From the NCBI RefSeq assembly GCF_026241105.1, contig NZ_JAPFFT010000010.1, positions 1 through 64,000 on the forward strand: a stretch of DNA of 64,000 bases. Reading direction: 5' to 3'. Every line of letters begins with the position of its first letter. The first letter of the stretch is position 1. A model generated the notes under the pieces. It had not been told where the DNA came from and searched no databases. It was given only the letters and a program-made list of their open reading frames with translations. The stretch is from Arthrobacter rhizophilus. GTDB lineage: Bacteria > Actinomycetota > Actinomycetes > Actinomycetales > Micrococcaceae. The translations under genes and the position numbers were made by a program. Below, in pieces: positions 27,055 to 35,782 of this stretch.

Positions 27055-27221
27055 CCCACTCGACATCATAAGAGCATCAGACAATTAAATCTGGGGCGTT
27101 CAGCATTTAAGCCGAAGGCCCACCCCTTTGCGCTCGTGCCATCGCGGGAAGCCCTAACGGAGACACGTGACTACCGAGTGAATCGACCCACCAGCCCCAC
27201 CTTCACAATCCCAGCCCCACG

Positions 27222-27275
27222 TTGACACCGCCCTGTGACCCATGCCATATTCTTAATCGTGAACCTGTCAGACAG
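27222..27275 (+). promoter_or_regulatory. promoter and GntR-type operator of the asparagine operon
   Basis: TTGACA (27222-27227) and CATATT (27246-27251) are 18 bases apart. Transcription should begin near 27258, directly at the GTG at 27259, giving a leaderless message. The palindrome CTGTCAGACAG (27265-27275) follows immediately and overlaps the first codons. It fits an autorepression site for the GntR protein it precedes. Confidence 0.65.
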
Positions 27276-28065
27276 CCGGACAGCCGGACAGGCCGTCACT
27301 GGACAGCCAGCCACCAGCCAGAAAGCTGCGGCCGGCCAGCGCACCGCCACAAGCGGCGCCGTCCCCCGGCCGGCCCAAGCACCCACGCCATCAAACCCTC
27401 GGCCCCTCGCCCGTTTCAGCGCCGCGGAGTCCGTCTTCGGTGCCATTCGCAAGGACATCGAAGACGGAACTGTGGAAGTGGGCGCCAAGCTCAACTCCGA
27501 GGCCGCCTTGGCCGCGCAGTACGGAGTAAGTCGCTCGGTCATTCGTGAAGCCCTCCGTTCCTGCAATGCGCTCGGACTGACTGTCACGAAGACAGGCAAA
27601 GGGACGTTCGTCGTCGCAGACAGGGTGGCAAATGACCTCACGCTCGGCCAGTATTCGGCGCGGGACCTGAACGAGGCCCGCCCACACATCGAAGTCCCCG
27701 CAGCCGGCTTGGCCGCGAAACGCCGCAGCCCGGAAGATCTTGAACACCTCAAGGAGATCGTGGCGTCAATGCTCTCCGAGACCGACCCCGAGACCTGGGT
27801 CAGCCTCGACGCCAGTTTCCACTCCGTCATCGCCCGCGCCAGCGGCAACAAGGTCTTTGAAAGCGTCGTCGCGGACATTCGCGACGCGTTGGCCCACCAA
27901 TCCGAAACCCTGAACATGGTGGCCGACCGCCAGCATGTTTCCGACGATGAGCACCTCCGCATTGTCGAAGCCATCGAATCCGGCGACTCTGCAGCCGCCG
28001 AAGCAGCGATGGCCGACCATCTCAGCGCCGTCAGCGTTGCCTTGGACACCATCCTCAGCAAATGA
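27259..28065 (+). CDS. GntR/FadR-family regulator of the asparagine operon
   Basis: This 268-aa regulator has a GntR winged helix (about 55-120: SAAESVFGAIRKDIEDGTVEVGAKL and VSRSVIREALRSC) and an all-helical FCD effector domain (FHSVIARASGNKVFESVV, then HLRIVEAIESGDSAAAEAAMADHL). The first 50 residues are a disordered Ala/Pro/Thr stretch encoded by GGACAGCC-rich repeats. I chose the GTG at 27259 because the promoter predicts a leaderless transcript starting there; GTG 27235 would lie inside the promoter. It lies directly ahead of asparaginase and aspA and presumably controls them in response to aspartate or asparagine. Confidence 0.85.
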   Translation: MNLSDSRTAGQAVTGQPATSQKAAAGQRTATSGAVPRPAQAPTPSNPRPLARFSAAESVFGAIRKDIEDGTVEVGAKLNSEAALAAQYGVSRSVIREALRSCNALGLTVTKTGKGTFVVADRVANDLTLGQYSARDLNEARPHIEVPAAGLAAKRRSPEDLEHLKEIVASMLSETDPETWVSLDASFHSVIARASGNKVFESVVADIRDALAHQSETLNMVADRQHVSDDEHLRIVEAIESGDSAAAEAAMADHLSAVSVALDTILSK

Positions 28066-28085
28066 TCCACCAACTGAAGGAAGCC

Positions 28086-29114
28086 ATGCCCACCCCGCAT
28101 GCAACGCGCAACACTGTGCCACAAAACACAGAGCCTAAACCCACCATTCCAGCAACCCCGCGCCATGTCCCGCTGGTGGAACAGACCCGGGACGGCCTGG
28201 TCGAGAGCATCCACTACGGATCCCTCATCGCCGTCGGACCCGACGGCGAGACGCTGCTTGAGGCGGGCGAACCCGACGCCGCGTTCTACCCACGGTCCTC
28301 CCTCAAACCGATGCAGGCAGTCGCCATGGTCCGCGCTGGGCTCAGGCTTCCGGAGAACCTCCTGGCCCTCACCGCGGCAAGCCACTCCGGCGCTGCAATG
28401 CACCTCGACGGCGCCGCGAAAATCCTTGAAATGCACGGCCTGGACAAAGGCGCGTTGGAAAACAGCACCGACCTTCCGTACGGCACCGCCGAGCGCGAAG
28501 AATGGCTCCGCGCCGGTGGCAAGCCCACGCAACTCGCGCAGAACTGTTCCGGCAAACACGCCTCCATGGCCGCCACGTGCGTGATCAACGGTTGGCCTGT
28601 CCAGGGCTACCTGGACCCCGAGCATCCCCTCCAGATGCTCGTGAAGGACACCATCACCGAGCTCACCGGCGAAGATGCGGCCGCCGTCAGCACGGACGGT
28701 TGCGGCACCCCGCTCTTCGCCCACAGCCTGCACGGCATGGCCCGGGCGTACAGCCGCTTGGCGGCGGCGGACAACGACGGAGCAGCAGGCCAAGTAGCCC
28801 ACGCCATGCGCGCATACCCCGAGATGGTGGCCGGAGAGGGCCGCGACGTCACGGCGATCATGCGCACCATTCCCGGCCTGCTCGCGAAGGACGGCTTCGA
28901 AGGCCTCCAGCTCATCGGCCTGCGGAACGGCACCGGCGTCGCCATCAAGATCTCTGACGGCGGCGACCGCGCCCGCATGCCCGTCACCGTGCGCGTCCTC
29001 GAAGCCTTGGGGCTCGACGGCGGCCAGCTCGCGGCGCTTGCAAGCCCACCCGTGTTGGGCGGCGGCCACCCTGTGGGTGTGCTGCGTGCCGCGAACTTCC
29101 TCGAATCCTACTGA
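28086..29114 (+). CDS. L-asparaginase (asparaginase II / pfam06089 type)
   Basis: This 342-aa enzyme hydrolyses L-asparagine to aspartate and ammonia. It belongs to the thermolabile Rhizobium-type family, not the E. coli type: conserved stretches are YPRSSLKPMQAVAM, TAASHSGA, QNCSGKHASM and STDGCGTPLFAHSLHGMA. An ATG at 28062 overlaps the regulator's stop, but I prefer the ATG at 28086, which has GAAGGAAG at the right distance. No signal peptide is visible, so it is cytoplasmic. Its product aspartate feeds AspA, encoded next. Confidence 0.92.
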   Translation: MPTPHATRNTVPQNTEPKPTIPATPRHVPLVEQTRDGLVESIHYGSLIAVGPDGETLLEAGEPDAAFYPRSSLKPMQAVAMVRAGLRLPENLLALTAASHSGAAMHLDGAAKILEMHGLDKGALENSTDLPYGTAEREEWLRAGGKPTQLAQNCSGKHASMAATCVINGWPVQGYLDPEHPLQMLVKDTITELTGEDAAAVSTDGCGTPLFAHSLHGMARAYSRLAAADNDGAAGQVAHAMRAYPEMVAGEGRDVTAIMRTIPGLLAKDGFEGLQLIGLRNGTGVAIKISDGGDRARMPVTVRVLEALGLDGGQLAALASPPVLGGGHPVGVLRAANFLESY

Positions 29115-29150
29115 CGCAGTCAAACAAGCACAGAAGACCTAAGGACAGCA

Positions 29151-30566
29151 ATGACAACCGTCAATCACGCACGCCCGTTCCGCTCCGAACACGATCTTCT
29201 CGGTGACCGCGACGTCCCTGCTGATGCCTACTGGGGTGTGCACACGCTGCGTGCCATCGAGAACTTCCCCATCACCGGCCAGCCGTTGGCCAGCAACGCC
29301 AATCTCGTCAAGGGCCTCGCAGCGGTGAAGCTTGCCGCTGCGCGCACCAACCGCGAACTTGGCCTCCTGGATGACGAGCGGGCTGACGCGATCGAGCAAG
29401 CCTGCCAGGACATCATGGACGGCAAGCTCCACGAGCAGTTCATGGTGGACGTCATCCAGGGTGGCGCCGGCACCAGCTCCAACATGAACGCGAACGAGGT
29501 CATCGCCAACCGCGCCCTCGAAATCCTCGGCCACCCTAAGGGCGACTACGCCAGGCTGCACCCGAACGACCACGTCAACCTGAGCCAGTCCACCAACGAC
29601 GTGTATCCCACGGCCGTCAACCTGGCCACCATCTTCTCGGTTCAAGGCCTTCTTGTGGCACTTCAGGAACTCCAGGTCGCCTTCGCGGAGAAGGGCGAGG
29701 AATTCCGCACGGTGGTCAAGATGGGCCGGACCCAGCTGCAGGACGCCGTCCCCATGACCCTCGGCCAGGAATTCGGCGGCTACGCCGTGACTGTGGGCGA
29801 GGACCGGGCACGACTGGCCGAATCCCAGCTGCTGATCCACGAGATCAACCTTGGCGCCACCGCCATCGGCACCGGCCTGAATGCCCCGCTTGGCTACGCC
29901 GAGGCAGCCTGCAGGCACCTCGCCGAGATCACCGGCCTGCCGCTGGTCACCTCCGTCGACCTCATCGAGGCCACCCAGGATGTGGGCGCGTTCGTCCACC
30001 TCTCGGGCGTGCTCAAGCGCGTCGCCGTCAAGCTTTCCAAGATTTGCAACGATCTCCGCTTGCTGTCCTCCGGACCGCGTGCGGGACTGGGCGAGATCAC
30101 CCTCCCGGCTGTGCAGTCGGGATCGTCCATCATGCCAGGCAAGATCAATCCGGTGATCCCGGAAGTGGTCAGCCAAGTGGCCTATGAAGTCATCGGCAAC
30201 GATGTCACTGTCACCATGGCAGCCGAAGCGGGCCAGCTCCAGCTGAACGCCTTCGAGCCGATTATCGTCCACAGCCTCCACAAGAGCATCTCCCACCTGG
30301 AAGCCGCGTGCCGCACACTCACGTCGCGCTGCATCCGGGGCATCACCGCGAACACCGAGCGGCTGCGCCTCACCGTAGAGCAGTCGATTGGACTCGTCAC
30401 GGCCCTCAATCCGCACATCGGATACGCCTCTGCAACCGCCATCGCCCAAGAAGCGCTGGCAAGCGGCAAAGGTGTGGCCGAACTGGTTCTTGAACACGGA
30501 TTGCTGACCTCGGGGCAGCTCGATGAGCTCCTCCGCCCCGAACGCCTGGCAAACCTCAGCAAATAG
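29151..30566 (+). CDS. aspA: aspartate ammonia-lyase
   Basis: This 471-aa enzyme converts L-aspartate to fumarate and ammonia. It has the fumarase/aspartase signature GSSIMPGKINP (about 323-333), with the catalytic serine loop, and earlier QGGAGTSSNMNANEV and LSQSTNDVYPTA. Length and domain order match AspA rather than fumarase C in context. With the asparaginase upstream it completes asparagine to fumarate, releasing two ammonia per molecule. It ends just before a hairpin that separates it from the permease gene. Confidence 0.94.
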   Translation: MTTVNHARPFRSEHDLLGDRDVPADAYWGVHTLRAIENFPITGQPLASNANLVKGLAAVKLAAARTNRELGLLDDERADAIEQACQDIMDGKLHEQFMVDVIQGGAGTSSNMNANEVIANRALEILGHPKGDYARLHPNDHVNLSQSTNDVYPTAVNLATIFSVQGLLVALQELQVAFAEKGEEFRTVVKMGRTQLQDAVPMTLGQEFGGYAVTVGEDRARLAESQLLIHEINLGATAIGTGLNAPLGYAEAACRHLAEITGLPLVTSVDLIEATQDVGAFVHLSGVLKRVAVKLSKICNDLRLLSSGPRAGLGEITLPAVQSGSSIMPGKINPVIPEVVSQVAYEVIGNDVTVTMAAEAGQLQLNAFEPIIVHSLHKSISHLEAACRTLTSRCIRGITANTERLRLTVEQSIGLVTALNPHIGYASATAIAQEALASGKGVAELVLEHGLLTSGQLDELLRPERLANLSK

Positions 30567-30587
30567 GCTGAGTCGCCTACCAAGCGA

Positions 30588-30615
30588 CGACGGCGGCACT
30601 CACCAGCCGCCGTCG
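30588..30615 (+). terminator. intra-operon hairpin between aspA and permease
   Basis: CGACGGCGGC (30588-30597) and GCCGCCGTCG (30606-30615) form a perfect 10-bp stem with loop ACTCACCA. Lying inside the operon, it may reduce read-through into the permease gene or stabilise the upstream message. Confidence 0.65.
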
Positions 30616-30689
30616 GGCCTGAGCGCCCGAACATACAGGCCGGACGGCGAGATCCGGACCCCCAACAGGACACCCCCCTAAGGATTCCC

Positions 30690-32207
30690 ATGACCAATGC
30701 ACCCATCACGGACCACACGGTCCCGCCACAGGCGCACGCCACTGAAAAGCTCCTTCATGCCGAGGACAAGGGCTATCACAAGAGCCTGAAGCCGCGTCAG
30801 ATCCAGATGATCGCGATCGGCGGTGCCATTGGCACCGGCCTGTTCCTGGGTGCCGGCGGCCGCCTCAACGCCGCGGGCCCCTCCCTCGTCATCGCATATG
30901 CGGTCTGCGGATTCTTCGCCTTCCTGATCCTGCGTGCCCTCGGCGAACTCGTGCTGCACCGCCCGTCGTCGGGCTCCTTCGTCTCCTACGCCCGCGAGTT
31001 CTTCGGCGAGAAGGCTGCGTTTGTCTCCGGCTGGTTCTACTGGATCAACTGGGCCACCACCACCATCGTGGATATCACCGCAGCGGCCCTTTACATGAAC
31101 TTCTTCGGCAAATATGTGCCGTGGATGGGCGTCATTCCGCAGTGGGCCTGGGCCCTGATCGCCCTTGTGGTTGTCCTGAGCCTGAACCTGGTTTCCGTCA
31201 AGGTGTTCGGCGAGATGGAGTTCTACTTCGCGCTCATCAAGGTGGCCGCGCTGGCGGCGTTCCTCGTGGTTGGCACCTTCTTCGTCATCTTCGGCACCCC
31301 GGTACCGGGCCAAGAGGTCGGCTTCAGCCTCCTCACGGACCACGGCGGCATCTTCCCCAACGGCCTGCTGCCCATGATCATCCTCATGCAGGGCGTGCTG
31401 TTCGCTTACGCTTCGATCGAGCTCGTGGGCACCGCAGCTGGTGAAACCGAGAACCCCGAGAAGATCATGCCCAAGGCCATCAACTCCGTGGTCTTCCGCA
31501 TCGCCGTCTTCTACGTCGGCTCCGTCATCCTGTTGGCCCTGCTGCTGCCGTACACCTCATATGTCAAGGGTGTCAGTCCGTTCGTGACGTTCTTCGGCCA
31601 CATCGGCATCCAGGCCGTGGACGTGATCATGAACCTCGTGGTCCTCACGGCCGCGCTGTCCTCGCTGAACGCCGGGTTGTACTCCACCGGCCGCATCCTG
31701 CGCTCCATGTCCGTGGCAGGTTCGGCTCCGAAGTTCGCCCAGCGCATGAACAAGGCCGGTGTCCCCTACGGCGGCATCGCCATCACTGCCGGCGTCTCGT
31801 TGCTCGGCGTCCCGCTGAACTACCTGGTCCCGGCCGATGCCTTCGAGATCGTCCTGAACGTCGCCTCGGTGGGCATCGTCGTCACCTGGGCCACGATTGT
31901 CCTGTGCCAGATGCAGCTCAAGCGATGGGCGGACAAGGGTTGGCTGAAACGTCCGTCCTTCCGGATGTTCGGCGCCCCCTACACCGGTTACCTTTCGCTG
32001 CTGTTCCTGGTGGGCGTGCTGGTCATGGTGTTCATCGACTCCCCGCTCACCATGTTGGTCACGGCAATTGCTTGCGCCCTCATGGTGGTCGGTTGGTACC
32101 TGTGCCGCAAGCAAATCCACGAGCTCGCCGCAGCCCGCGACGGTTTCACCGGCAGTTCGCCCGTGGTCGCCAACCTGCCGGTTGCCGGTTCAGAGGACAG
32201 GATCTAG
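30690..32207 (+). CDS. amino acid permease, AnsP/GabP type
   Basis: This 505-aa transporter has 12 helices of the amino acid-polyamine-cation family. The start of helix 1 is [19 protein letters not shown], the typical unwound substrate site, and [15 protein letters not shown] follows helix 6. The pattern is of the asparagine/GABA permease group of proton symporters. Its place after asparaginase and aspA suggests asparagine or aspartate uptake. It follows aspA by 123 bases across a hairpin and ends at a strong terminator. Confidence 0.88.
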   Translation: MTNAPITDHTVPPQAHATEKLLHAEDKGYHKSLKPRQIQMIAIGGAIGTGLFLGAGGRLNAAGPSLVIAYAVCGFFAFLILRALGELVLHRPSSGSFVSYAREFFGEKAAFVSGWFYWINWATTTIVDITAAALYMNFFGKYVPWMGVIPQWAWALIALVVVLSLNLVSVKVFGEMEFYFALIKVAALAAFLVVGTFFVIFGTPVPGQEVGFSLLTDHGGIFPNGLLPMIILMQGVLFAYASIELVGTAAGETENPEKIMPKAINSVVFRIAVFYVGSVILLALLLPYTSYVKGVSPFVTFFGHIGIQAVDVIMNLVVLTAALSSLNAGLYSTGRILRSMSVAGSAPKFAQRMNKAGVPYGGIAITAGVSLLGVPLNYLVPADAFEIVLNVASVGIVVTWATIVLCQMQLKRWADKGWLKRPSFRMFGAPYTGYLSLLFLVGVLVMVFIDSPLTMLVTAIACALMVVGWYLCRKQIHELAAARDGFTGSSPVVANLPVAGSEDRI

Positions 32208-32226
32208 GGTTCCAGCACTCAGTGCC

Positions 32227-32271
32227 CGACGGCGGCCGGCGCCTTCCCACTGAAGGTGCCGGCCGCCGTCG
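32227..32271 (+). terminator. strong hairpin terminator of the asparagine operon
   Basis: CGACGGCGGCCGGC (32227-32240) and GCCGGCCGCCGTCG (32258-32271) pair perfectly over 14 bases, with a further CCTT/AAGG pair inside. It lies 20 bases after the permease stop. Confidence 0.85.
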
Positions 32272-32384
32272 TGCGCTAAGTCCCCAACGTGCGCCGAGCC
32301 CCCATATCCCGCGAAATGTGACCAGGCCGATTTGAATCCCGGTGGCACTATGGAAGAAGGACACCCCGCAGCTCAAAGGAGAGA

Positions 32385-33254
32385 ATGCACGTGAAATTTG
32401 CCCGTTTAGGACCGGCCGGCCAGGAGCAGCCGGTGGTCATAGCCACAGACGCTGAAGGCACCGAACGGTACTTCGATCTGCGCCCACTAACTGCTGACAT
32501 CGACGGCGTCTTCCTCGCCGGCGGCGGTATCGCCAGTACGCAGGAAGCGCTCGACGCCGGAAGGTTGCCCGCCGTTCAAGCTGAAGGGCTGCGCGTCGGC
32601 GCCCCGATTGCCCGGCCAGGGGCCGTCGTCGGGATCGGCCTGAACTACGCGGCACACGCCGCAGAGTCCGGAGCCACACCGCCCGAAGTGCCAGTCGTCT
32701 TCCTGAAGCCCTCCAACACAGTGACGGGACCATTCGACGCGGCCCCCATTCCGCCTTCGTCGAAGAAGTACGACTGGGAAGTGGAACTCGGGATCGTCAT
32801 CGGACGGGAAGCCACCTACCTGGCAGACCTGGACGAAGCGGCGGTGTGCATCGCTGGGTACGTTCTTGCCAACGACCTGTCCGAACGTGAACTGCAGCTC
32901 CCCGGCGCCGCCGGGCAATGGACCAAGGGCAAGACTCTCCCGCAATCCACTCCACTGGGGCCGTGGCTGGTTCCTGCTGGCGAGATAGACGCAGCTGCAT
33001 TGCGCCTGCGCACCTGGGTGAATGGCGAGGCTCGCCAGGACTCCACCACCGCGGACCTGATTTTCGATCCTGCCACGCTTGTCCACCACGTGAGCCAGCA
33101 CATGCTGCTGGAGCCTGGAGACGTCATCATCACGGGCACGCCGGAAGGTGTGGCTTTGTCCGGCCGCTTCCCGTATATCCGGTCAGGGGACGTTGTTGAG
33201 GTTGAAATAGGCGGGCTCGGCCGCCAGCGCAAAGAGTTCCACCTGGCAACGTAA
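32385..33254 (+). CDS. fumarylacetoacetate hydrolase family protein
   Basis: This 289-aa protein has the FAH fold: VVGIGLNYAAHAAESG, then VFLKPSNTVTGP, YDWEVELGIVIG with metal-binding acidic residues, and VIITGTPEGVAL. Members are divalent-metal-dependent hydrolases, hydratases or decarboxylases acting on keto acids, such as fumarylpyruvate hydrolase or L-2,4-diketo-3-deoxyrhamnonate hydrolase. No pathway partner is adjacent on either side. It cannot be placed more precisely. Confidence 0.88.
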   Translation: MHVKFARLGPAGQEQPVVIATDAEGTERYFDLRPLTADIDGVFLAGGGIASTQEALDAGRLPAVQAEGLRVGAPIARPGAVVGIGLNYAAHAAESGATPPEVPVVFLKPSNTVTGPFDAAPIPPSSKKYDWEVELGIVIGREATYLADLDEAAVCIAGYVLANDLSERELQLPGAAGQWTKGKTLPQSTPLGPWLVPAGEIDAAALRLRTWVNGEARQDSTTADLIFDPATLVHHVSQHMLLEPGDVIITGTPEGVALSGRFPYIRSGDVVEVEIGGLGRQRKEFHLAT

Positions 33255-33340
33255 CGCAACGCCCTCGCAACCCCGCGCCGCCACCTGTTCGCCTATGCTC
33301 AACACCAGGCAATCGATGGCGATCCACCAAGGAGCAGGGC

Positions 33341-34651
33341 ATGAGCAATTGGCGCATCAGGGACTTCCACTCGTCGGATATGGACGGCATCCTGCACCTT
33401 TGGGAGTCGCTCAAAGCGGACAATGTTGAGCCGGTCTATGCGCTCTCCGAGGTCCTCGCCTCGTGCGAGAAGGATCACGCCGTCGTGGCCGTGCAGGGCG
33501 ACCAGGTGGTGGGCGCCGCCGTCGGACGCGCGGCCCACGACCAAGGCTGGATCGTCTTCCTGGCCACGCTGCCCGAGTTCCGCGGCCGCGGGATCGGCAC
33601 TTCACTGCTGGCCGCCGTCGAGAATCGGATGGCTCCGCATGGCCTCAACAAGCTCTCGGCCCTGATGCCGGAAAGCGAAACCCGCGTGGAAGCGTTCCTA
33701 GGCCGCGGCTTCGTGGTGAAGAAAAACCTGCGCTACTTCGAGCGGACCATTCCGGTGCAGCGCCAAGAACTGGAGCCCCTGAGCCTGCTGGGCGGCCGGA
33801 TCCTTGCCCGAGACCTGTGGGAAAACGTCGCCGGCATGCGGCGCGAAAAGGAACTGCTGGAACGCCGGCTTGTCCTGCCGCTGGCCGAGGCCGATCTCGC
33901 CGACGAGTACGGCGTGGTGCCGCCGCGCGCCGTCGTGCTCTTCGGTCCTCCAGGGACCGGCAAGACGACGTTCGCCAAAGCCATTGCGTCGCGCCTTGAG
34001 TGGCCTTTCGTGGAAGTCTTCCCCTCGCGCCTGGCCGCGGATCCCAAGGGCTTGGCGGGCGCGTTGCGCGAGACGTTCCTGGAGATCGCGGAACTGGAGC
34101 ACGCCGTCGTCTTTATCGACGAGGTGGAGGAAATCGCGTCCCAGCGGTCCGGTGAGCCGCCGTCGCCCCTGCAGGGTGTCACCAACGAGCTCCTCAAGAT
34201 CATCCCCGCCTTCCGTGAACAGCCCGGCCGCCTGCTGGTGTGCGCCACCAACTTCATCCGCGCCCTGGACACTGCCTTCTTGCGCCACGGCCGCTTCGAC
34301 TACGTGATCCCCATCGGCCTGCCCGACGTCCATGCCCGCGAGGCTATGTGGCAGCGATTCATCCCGGCCACGGTGGTGGATTCCGTGGATGTCGCGTTGC
34401 TGGTGTCGAGGACAGAGGGCTTCTCTCCTGCTGACATTGAGTACGCGGCGCGCAGCGCCTCCCAGCGCGCTTTGGAAAAAGCAGTTTACGACGACGGTGC
34501 CTCCGCCGGGGGCTCCGCACCGACGTCGAACGGTCGCAAGGGACCGGTCACGCAGGACTATCTCGACGCAATCGCCGATACCCGCACTACGGTCAGCGAC
34601 GAGGTCCACCAGGGCTTCCTCGAGGACATCGACGTGCTGGGTCGCGTGTAG
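33341..34651 (+). CDS. GNAT acetyltransferase - AAA+ ATPase fusion
   Basis: This 436-aa protein joins two domains. Residues 1-135 are a GNAT acetyltransferase: the acetyl-CoA loop is RGRGIG (81-86), followed by the C-terminal strand VVKKNLRYFERTI. Residues 165-400 are a CDC48/FtsH-type AAA+ ATPase: Walker A GPPGTGKTT (202-210), Walker B VVFIDEVE (256-263), sensor CATN (301-304), arginine finger near RHGRFD (315-320), and a C-terminal helical lid. All key ATPase residues look intact. No protease or second subunit is adjacent. It may remodel and acetylate a protein target, but that is inference only. Confidence 0.88.
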   Translation: MSNWRIRDFHSSDMDGILHLWESLKADNVEPVYALSEVLASCEKDHAVVAVQGDQVVGAAVGRAAHDQGWIVFLATLPEFRGRGIGTSLLAAVENRMAPHGLNKLSALMPESETRVEAFLGRGFVVKKNLRYFERTIPVQRQELEPLSLLGGRILARDLWENVAGMRREKELLERRLVLPLAEADLADEYGVVPPRAVVLFGPPGTGKTTFAKAIASRLEWPFVEVFPSRLAADPKGLAGALRETFLEIAELEHAVVFIDEVEEIASQRSGEPPSPLQGVTNELLKIIPAFREQPGRLLVCATNFIRALDTAFLRHGRFDYVIPIGLPDVHAREAMWQRFIPATVVDSVDVALLVSRTEGFSPADIEYAARSASQRALEKAVYDDGASAGGSAPTSNGRKGPVTQDYLDAIADTRTTVSDEVHQGFLEDIDVLGRV

Positions 34652-34670
34652 TCAATCGCGGTTCGGCCGC

Positions 34671-34751
34671 CCGCCCGCCAATTCGCCGGAAGCGTGCGGG
34701 CTCGCCGGAAGATTCCGGCGAACGGGAGGGCTTCCGGCGAAATGGGCGGGG
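34671..34751. repeat. composite palindrome of TTCCGGCGAA units
   Basis: Two TTCGCCGGAA-type units (34682-34691 and, as TCGCCGGAA, 34702-34710) face two inverted TTCCGGCGAA units (34713-34722 and 34732-34741). GC-rich outer arms (CCGCCCGCC against GGGCGGGG) extend the fold. The whole 81 bases can form one long hairpin between two same-strand genes and may terminate the GNAT-AAA+ transcript. Confidence 0.75.
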
Positions 34752-34773
34752 TGCCTGAGGACGAGGAGGAACA

Positions 34774-35400
34774 ATGACCCTGTTTCTGACGATCCTGAGC
34801 GGCGTCGCGTGGACCGCGGTCTACGTTTGCGCGATCCTGGTCGGATTTCGCGACAAGAGCTACGCGATCCCGGCGGCAGCCCTGGGGCTGAACATCGCGT
34901 GGGAGGCCATCTACGCGGTGCATTCGCTCAGCACGAGACTCTCCGTGCAGGGAGTCATCAACATTGCCTGGGCGCTGGCCGACGTCATAATTGTCTACAC
35001 GTTCCTTCGGTTCGGCAGGCGGGAACTTCCCGGATTTGTCACGCGGCCACTGTTCATCGGATGGGCGGTCCTGCTGGGCCTTGCAGCTTTCGCCGTGCAG
35101 TGGCTGTTCATCGCCGAGTTCGATTGGGATCCCGCATCCCGGTACGCCGCTTTCCTGCAGAATCTCCTGATGTCCGGCCTGTTCATTGCCATGTTCGTCA
35201 CCCGCCGCAGCCTGCGAGGCCAATCCATGCTGATCGCCGTGGCGAAGTGGATCGGGACCCTCGCGCCCACCATCACCTTCGGCGTCCTCGAGAATTCACT
35301 GTTCATTCTGGGCATCGGTGGCCTCTGCAGCGTGTTCGACCTGACGTACATTGGGCTGCTGTGGTGGGCCAAGAGAAACCCTGGGGCTCTCGCAAACTAG
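34774..35400 (+). CDS. seven-TM protein resembling membrane terpene cyclases
   Basis: This 208-aa protein has about seven hydrophobic helices and almost no loops. The pattern resembles the small membrane terpene cyclases of the fungal Pyr4/PaxB type: LNIAWEAIYAVHS in the second helix, with Trp-Glu, then WALADVIIVYTFLRFG with Trp and Asp, and ITFGVLENSLF near the end. The fold match is from memory of such motifs and needs a profile search. The ATG has GAGGAGGAAC upstream. No prenyltransferase or other terpene gene is adjacent, so the role is unclear. Confidence 0.5.
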   Translation: MTLFLTILSGVAWTAVYVCAILVGFRDKSYAIPAAALGLNIAWEAIYAVHSLSTRLSVQGVINIAWALADVIIVYTFLRFGRRELPGFVTRPLFIGWAVLLGLAAFAVQWLFIAEFDWDPASRYAAFLQNLLMSGLFIAMFVTRRSLRGQSMLIAVAKWIGTLAPTITFGVLENSLFILGIGGLCSVFDLTYIGLLWWAKRNPGALAN

Positions 35401-35410
35401 GCATTAGCAC

Positions 35411-35497
35411 CGGCACGAACGTACCGATTCGCGGCCACCACCCCTTGATCTGAACCCCGGAGGGGCGGAAAATGGTGAAACCGGCACGAACGTACCG
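35411..35497. promoter_or_regulatory. paired HipB operators
   Basis: CGGCACGAACGTACCG occurs twice as an exact copy (35411-35426 and 35482-35497), within a longer shared ACCGGCACGAACGTACCG. Each copy is an imperfect palindrome of pattern CGG-ACG-CGT-CCG. They lie 71 bases apart, directly upstream of hipB, as expected for cooperative autorepression by the HipB antitoxin, alone or with HipA. Confidence 0.75.
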
Positions 35498-35542
35498 GAT
35501 GCGCCGCACGCGCATGCCCACAGAAGACGAGGAAGGGTGGAC

Positions 35543-35782
35543 ATGTCCCCCAAGGAATTCACCGAGTCCCTGGGCGCCAAGGTCCGTGCCCGCCGTGCAT
35601 CGCTCAGCCTGAGCCAGTCCGATCTCGCTGACCTCGCTGGCGTCTCGGAGCGTTTCGTCCGTTTCGTGGAGCAAGGGAAGGCCACGGTCCAGTTGGAACC
35701 ACTCTTGGCTGTGCTTGGCACGCTGGGCCTTGAACTCACGGTGAAGGCCGCGAGCCGCCAGACTGCATACAGCCAGTCATGA
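35543..35782 (+). CDS. hipB: HipB-type antitoxin / helix-turn-helix regulator
   Basis: This 79-aa protein is an XRE-type helix-turn-helix (residues 10-62: LGAKVRARRASLSLSQSDLADLAG, then VSERFVRFVEQGKATV). It has the length of a HipB antitoxin. I chose the ATG at 35543, which has AGGAAGG upstream; a GTG two codons earlier is possible. Its stop overlaps the hipA ATG (ATGA). It should bind the two palindromes just upstream and neutralise HipA. Confidence 0.88.
   Translation: MSPKEFTESLGAKVRARRASLSLSQSDLADLAGVSERFVRFVEQGKATVQLEPLLAVLGTLGLELTVKAASRQTAYSQS

Noticed and set aside
27171..29123. A 650-residue open frame on the reverse strand opposite the regulator and asparaginase genes.
   Set aside because: It is antisense to two clear gene families, has no recognisable domain and no ribosome binding site; long antisense frames are expected at this GC content.
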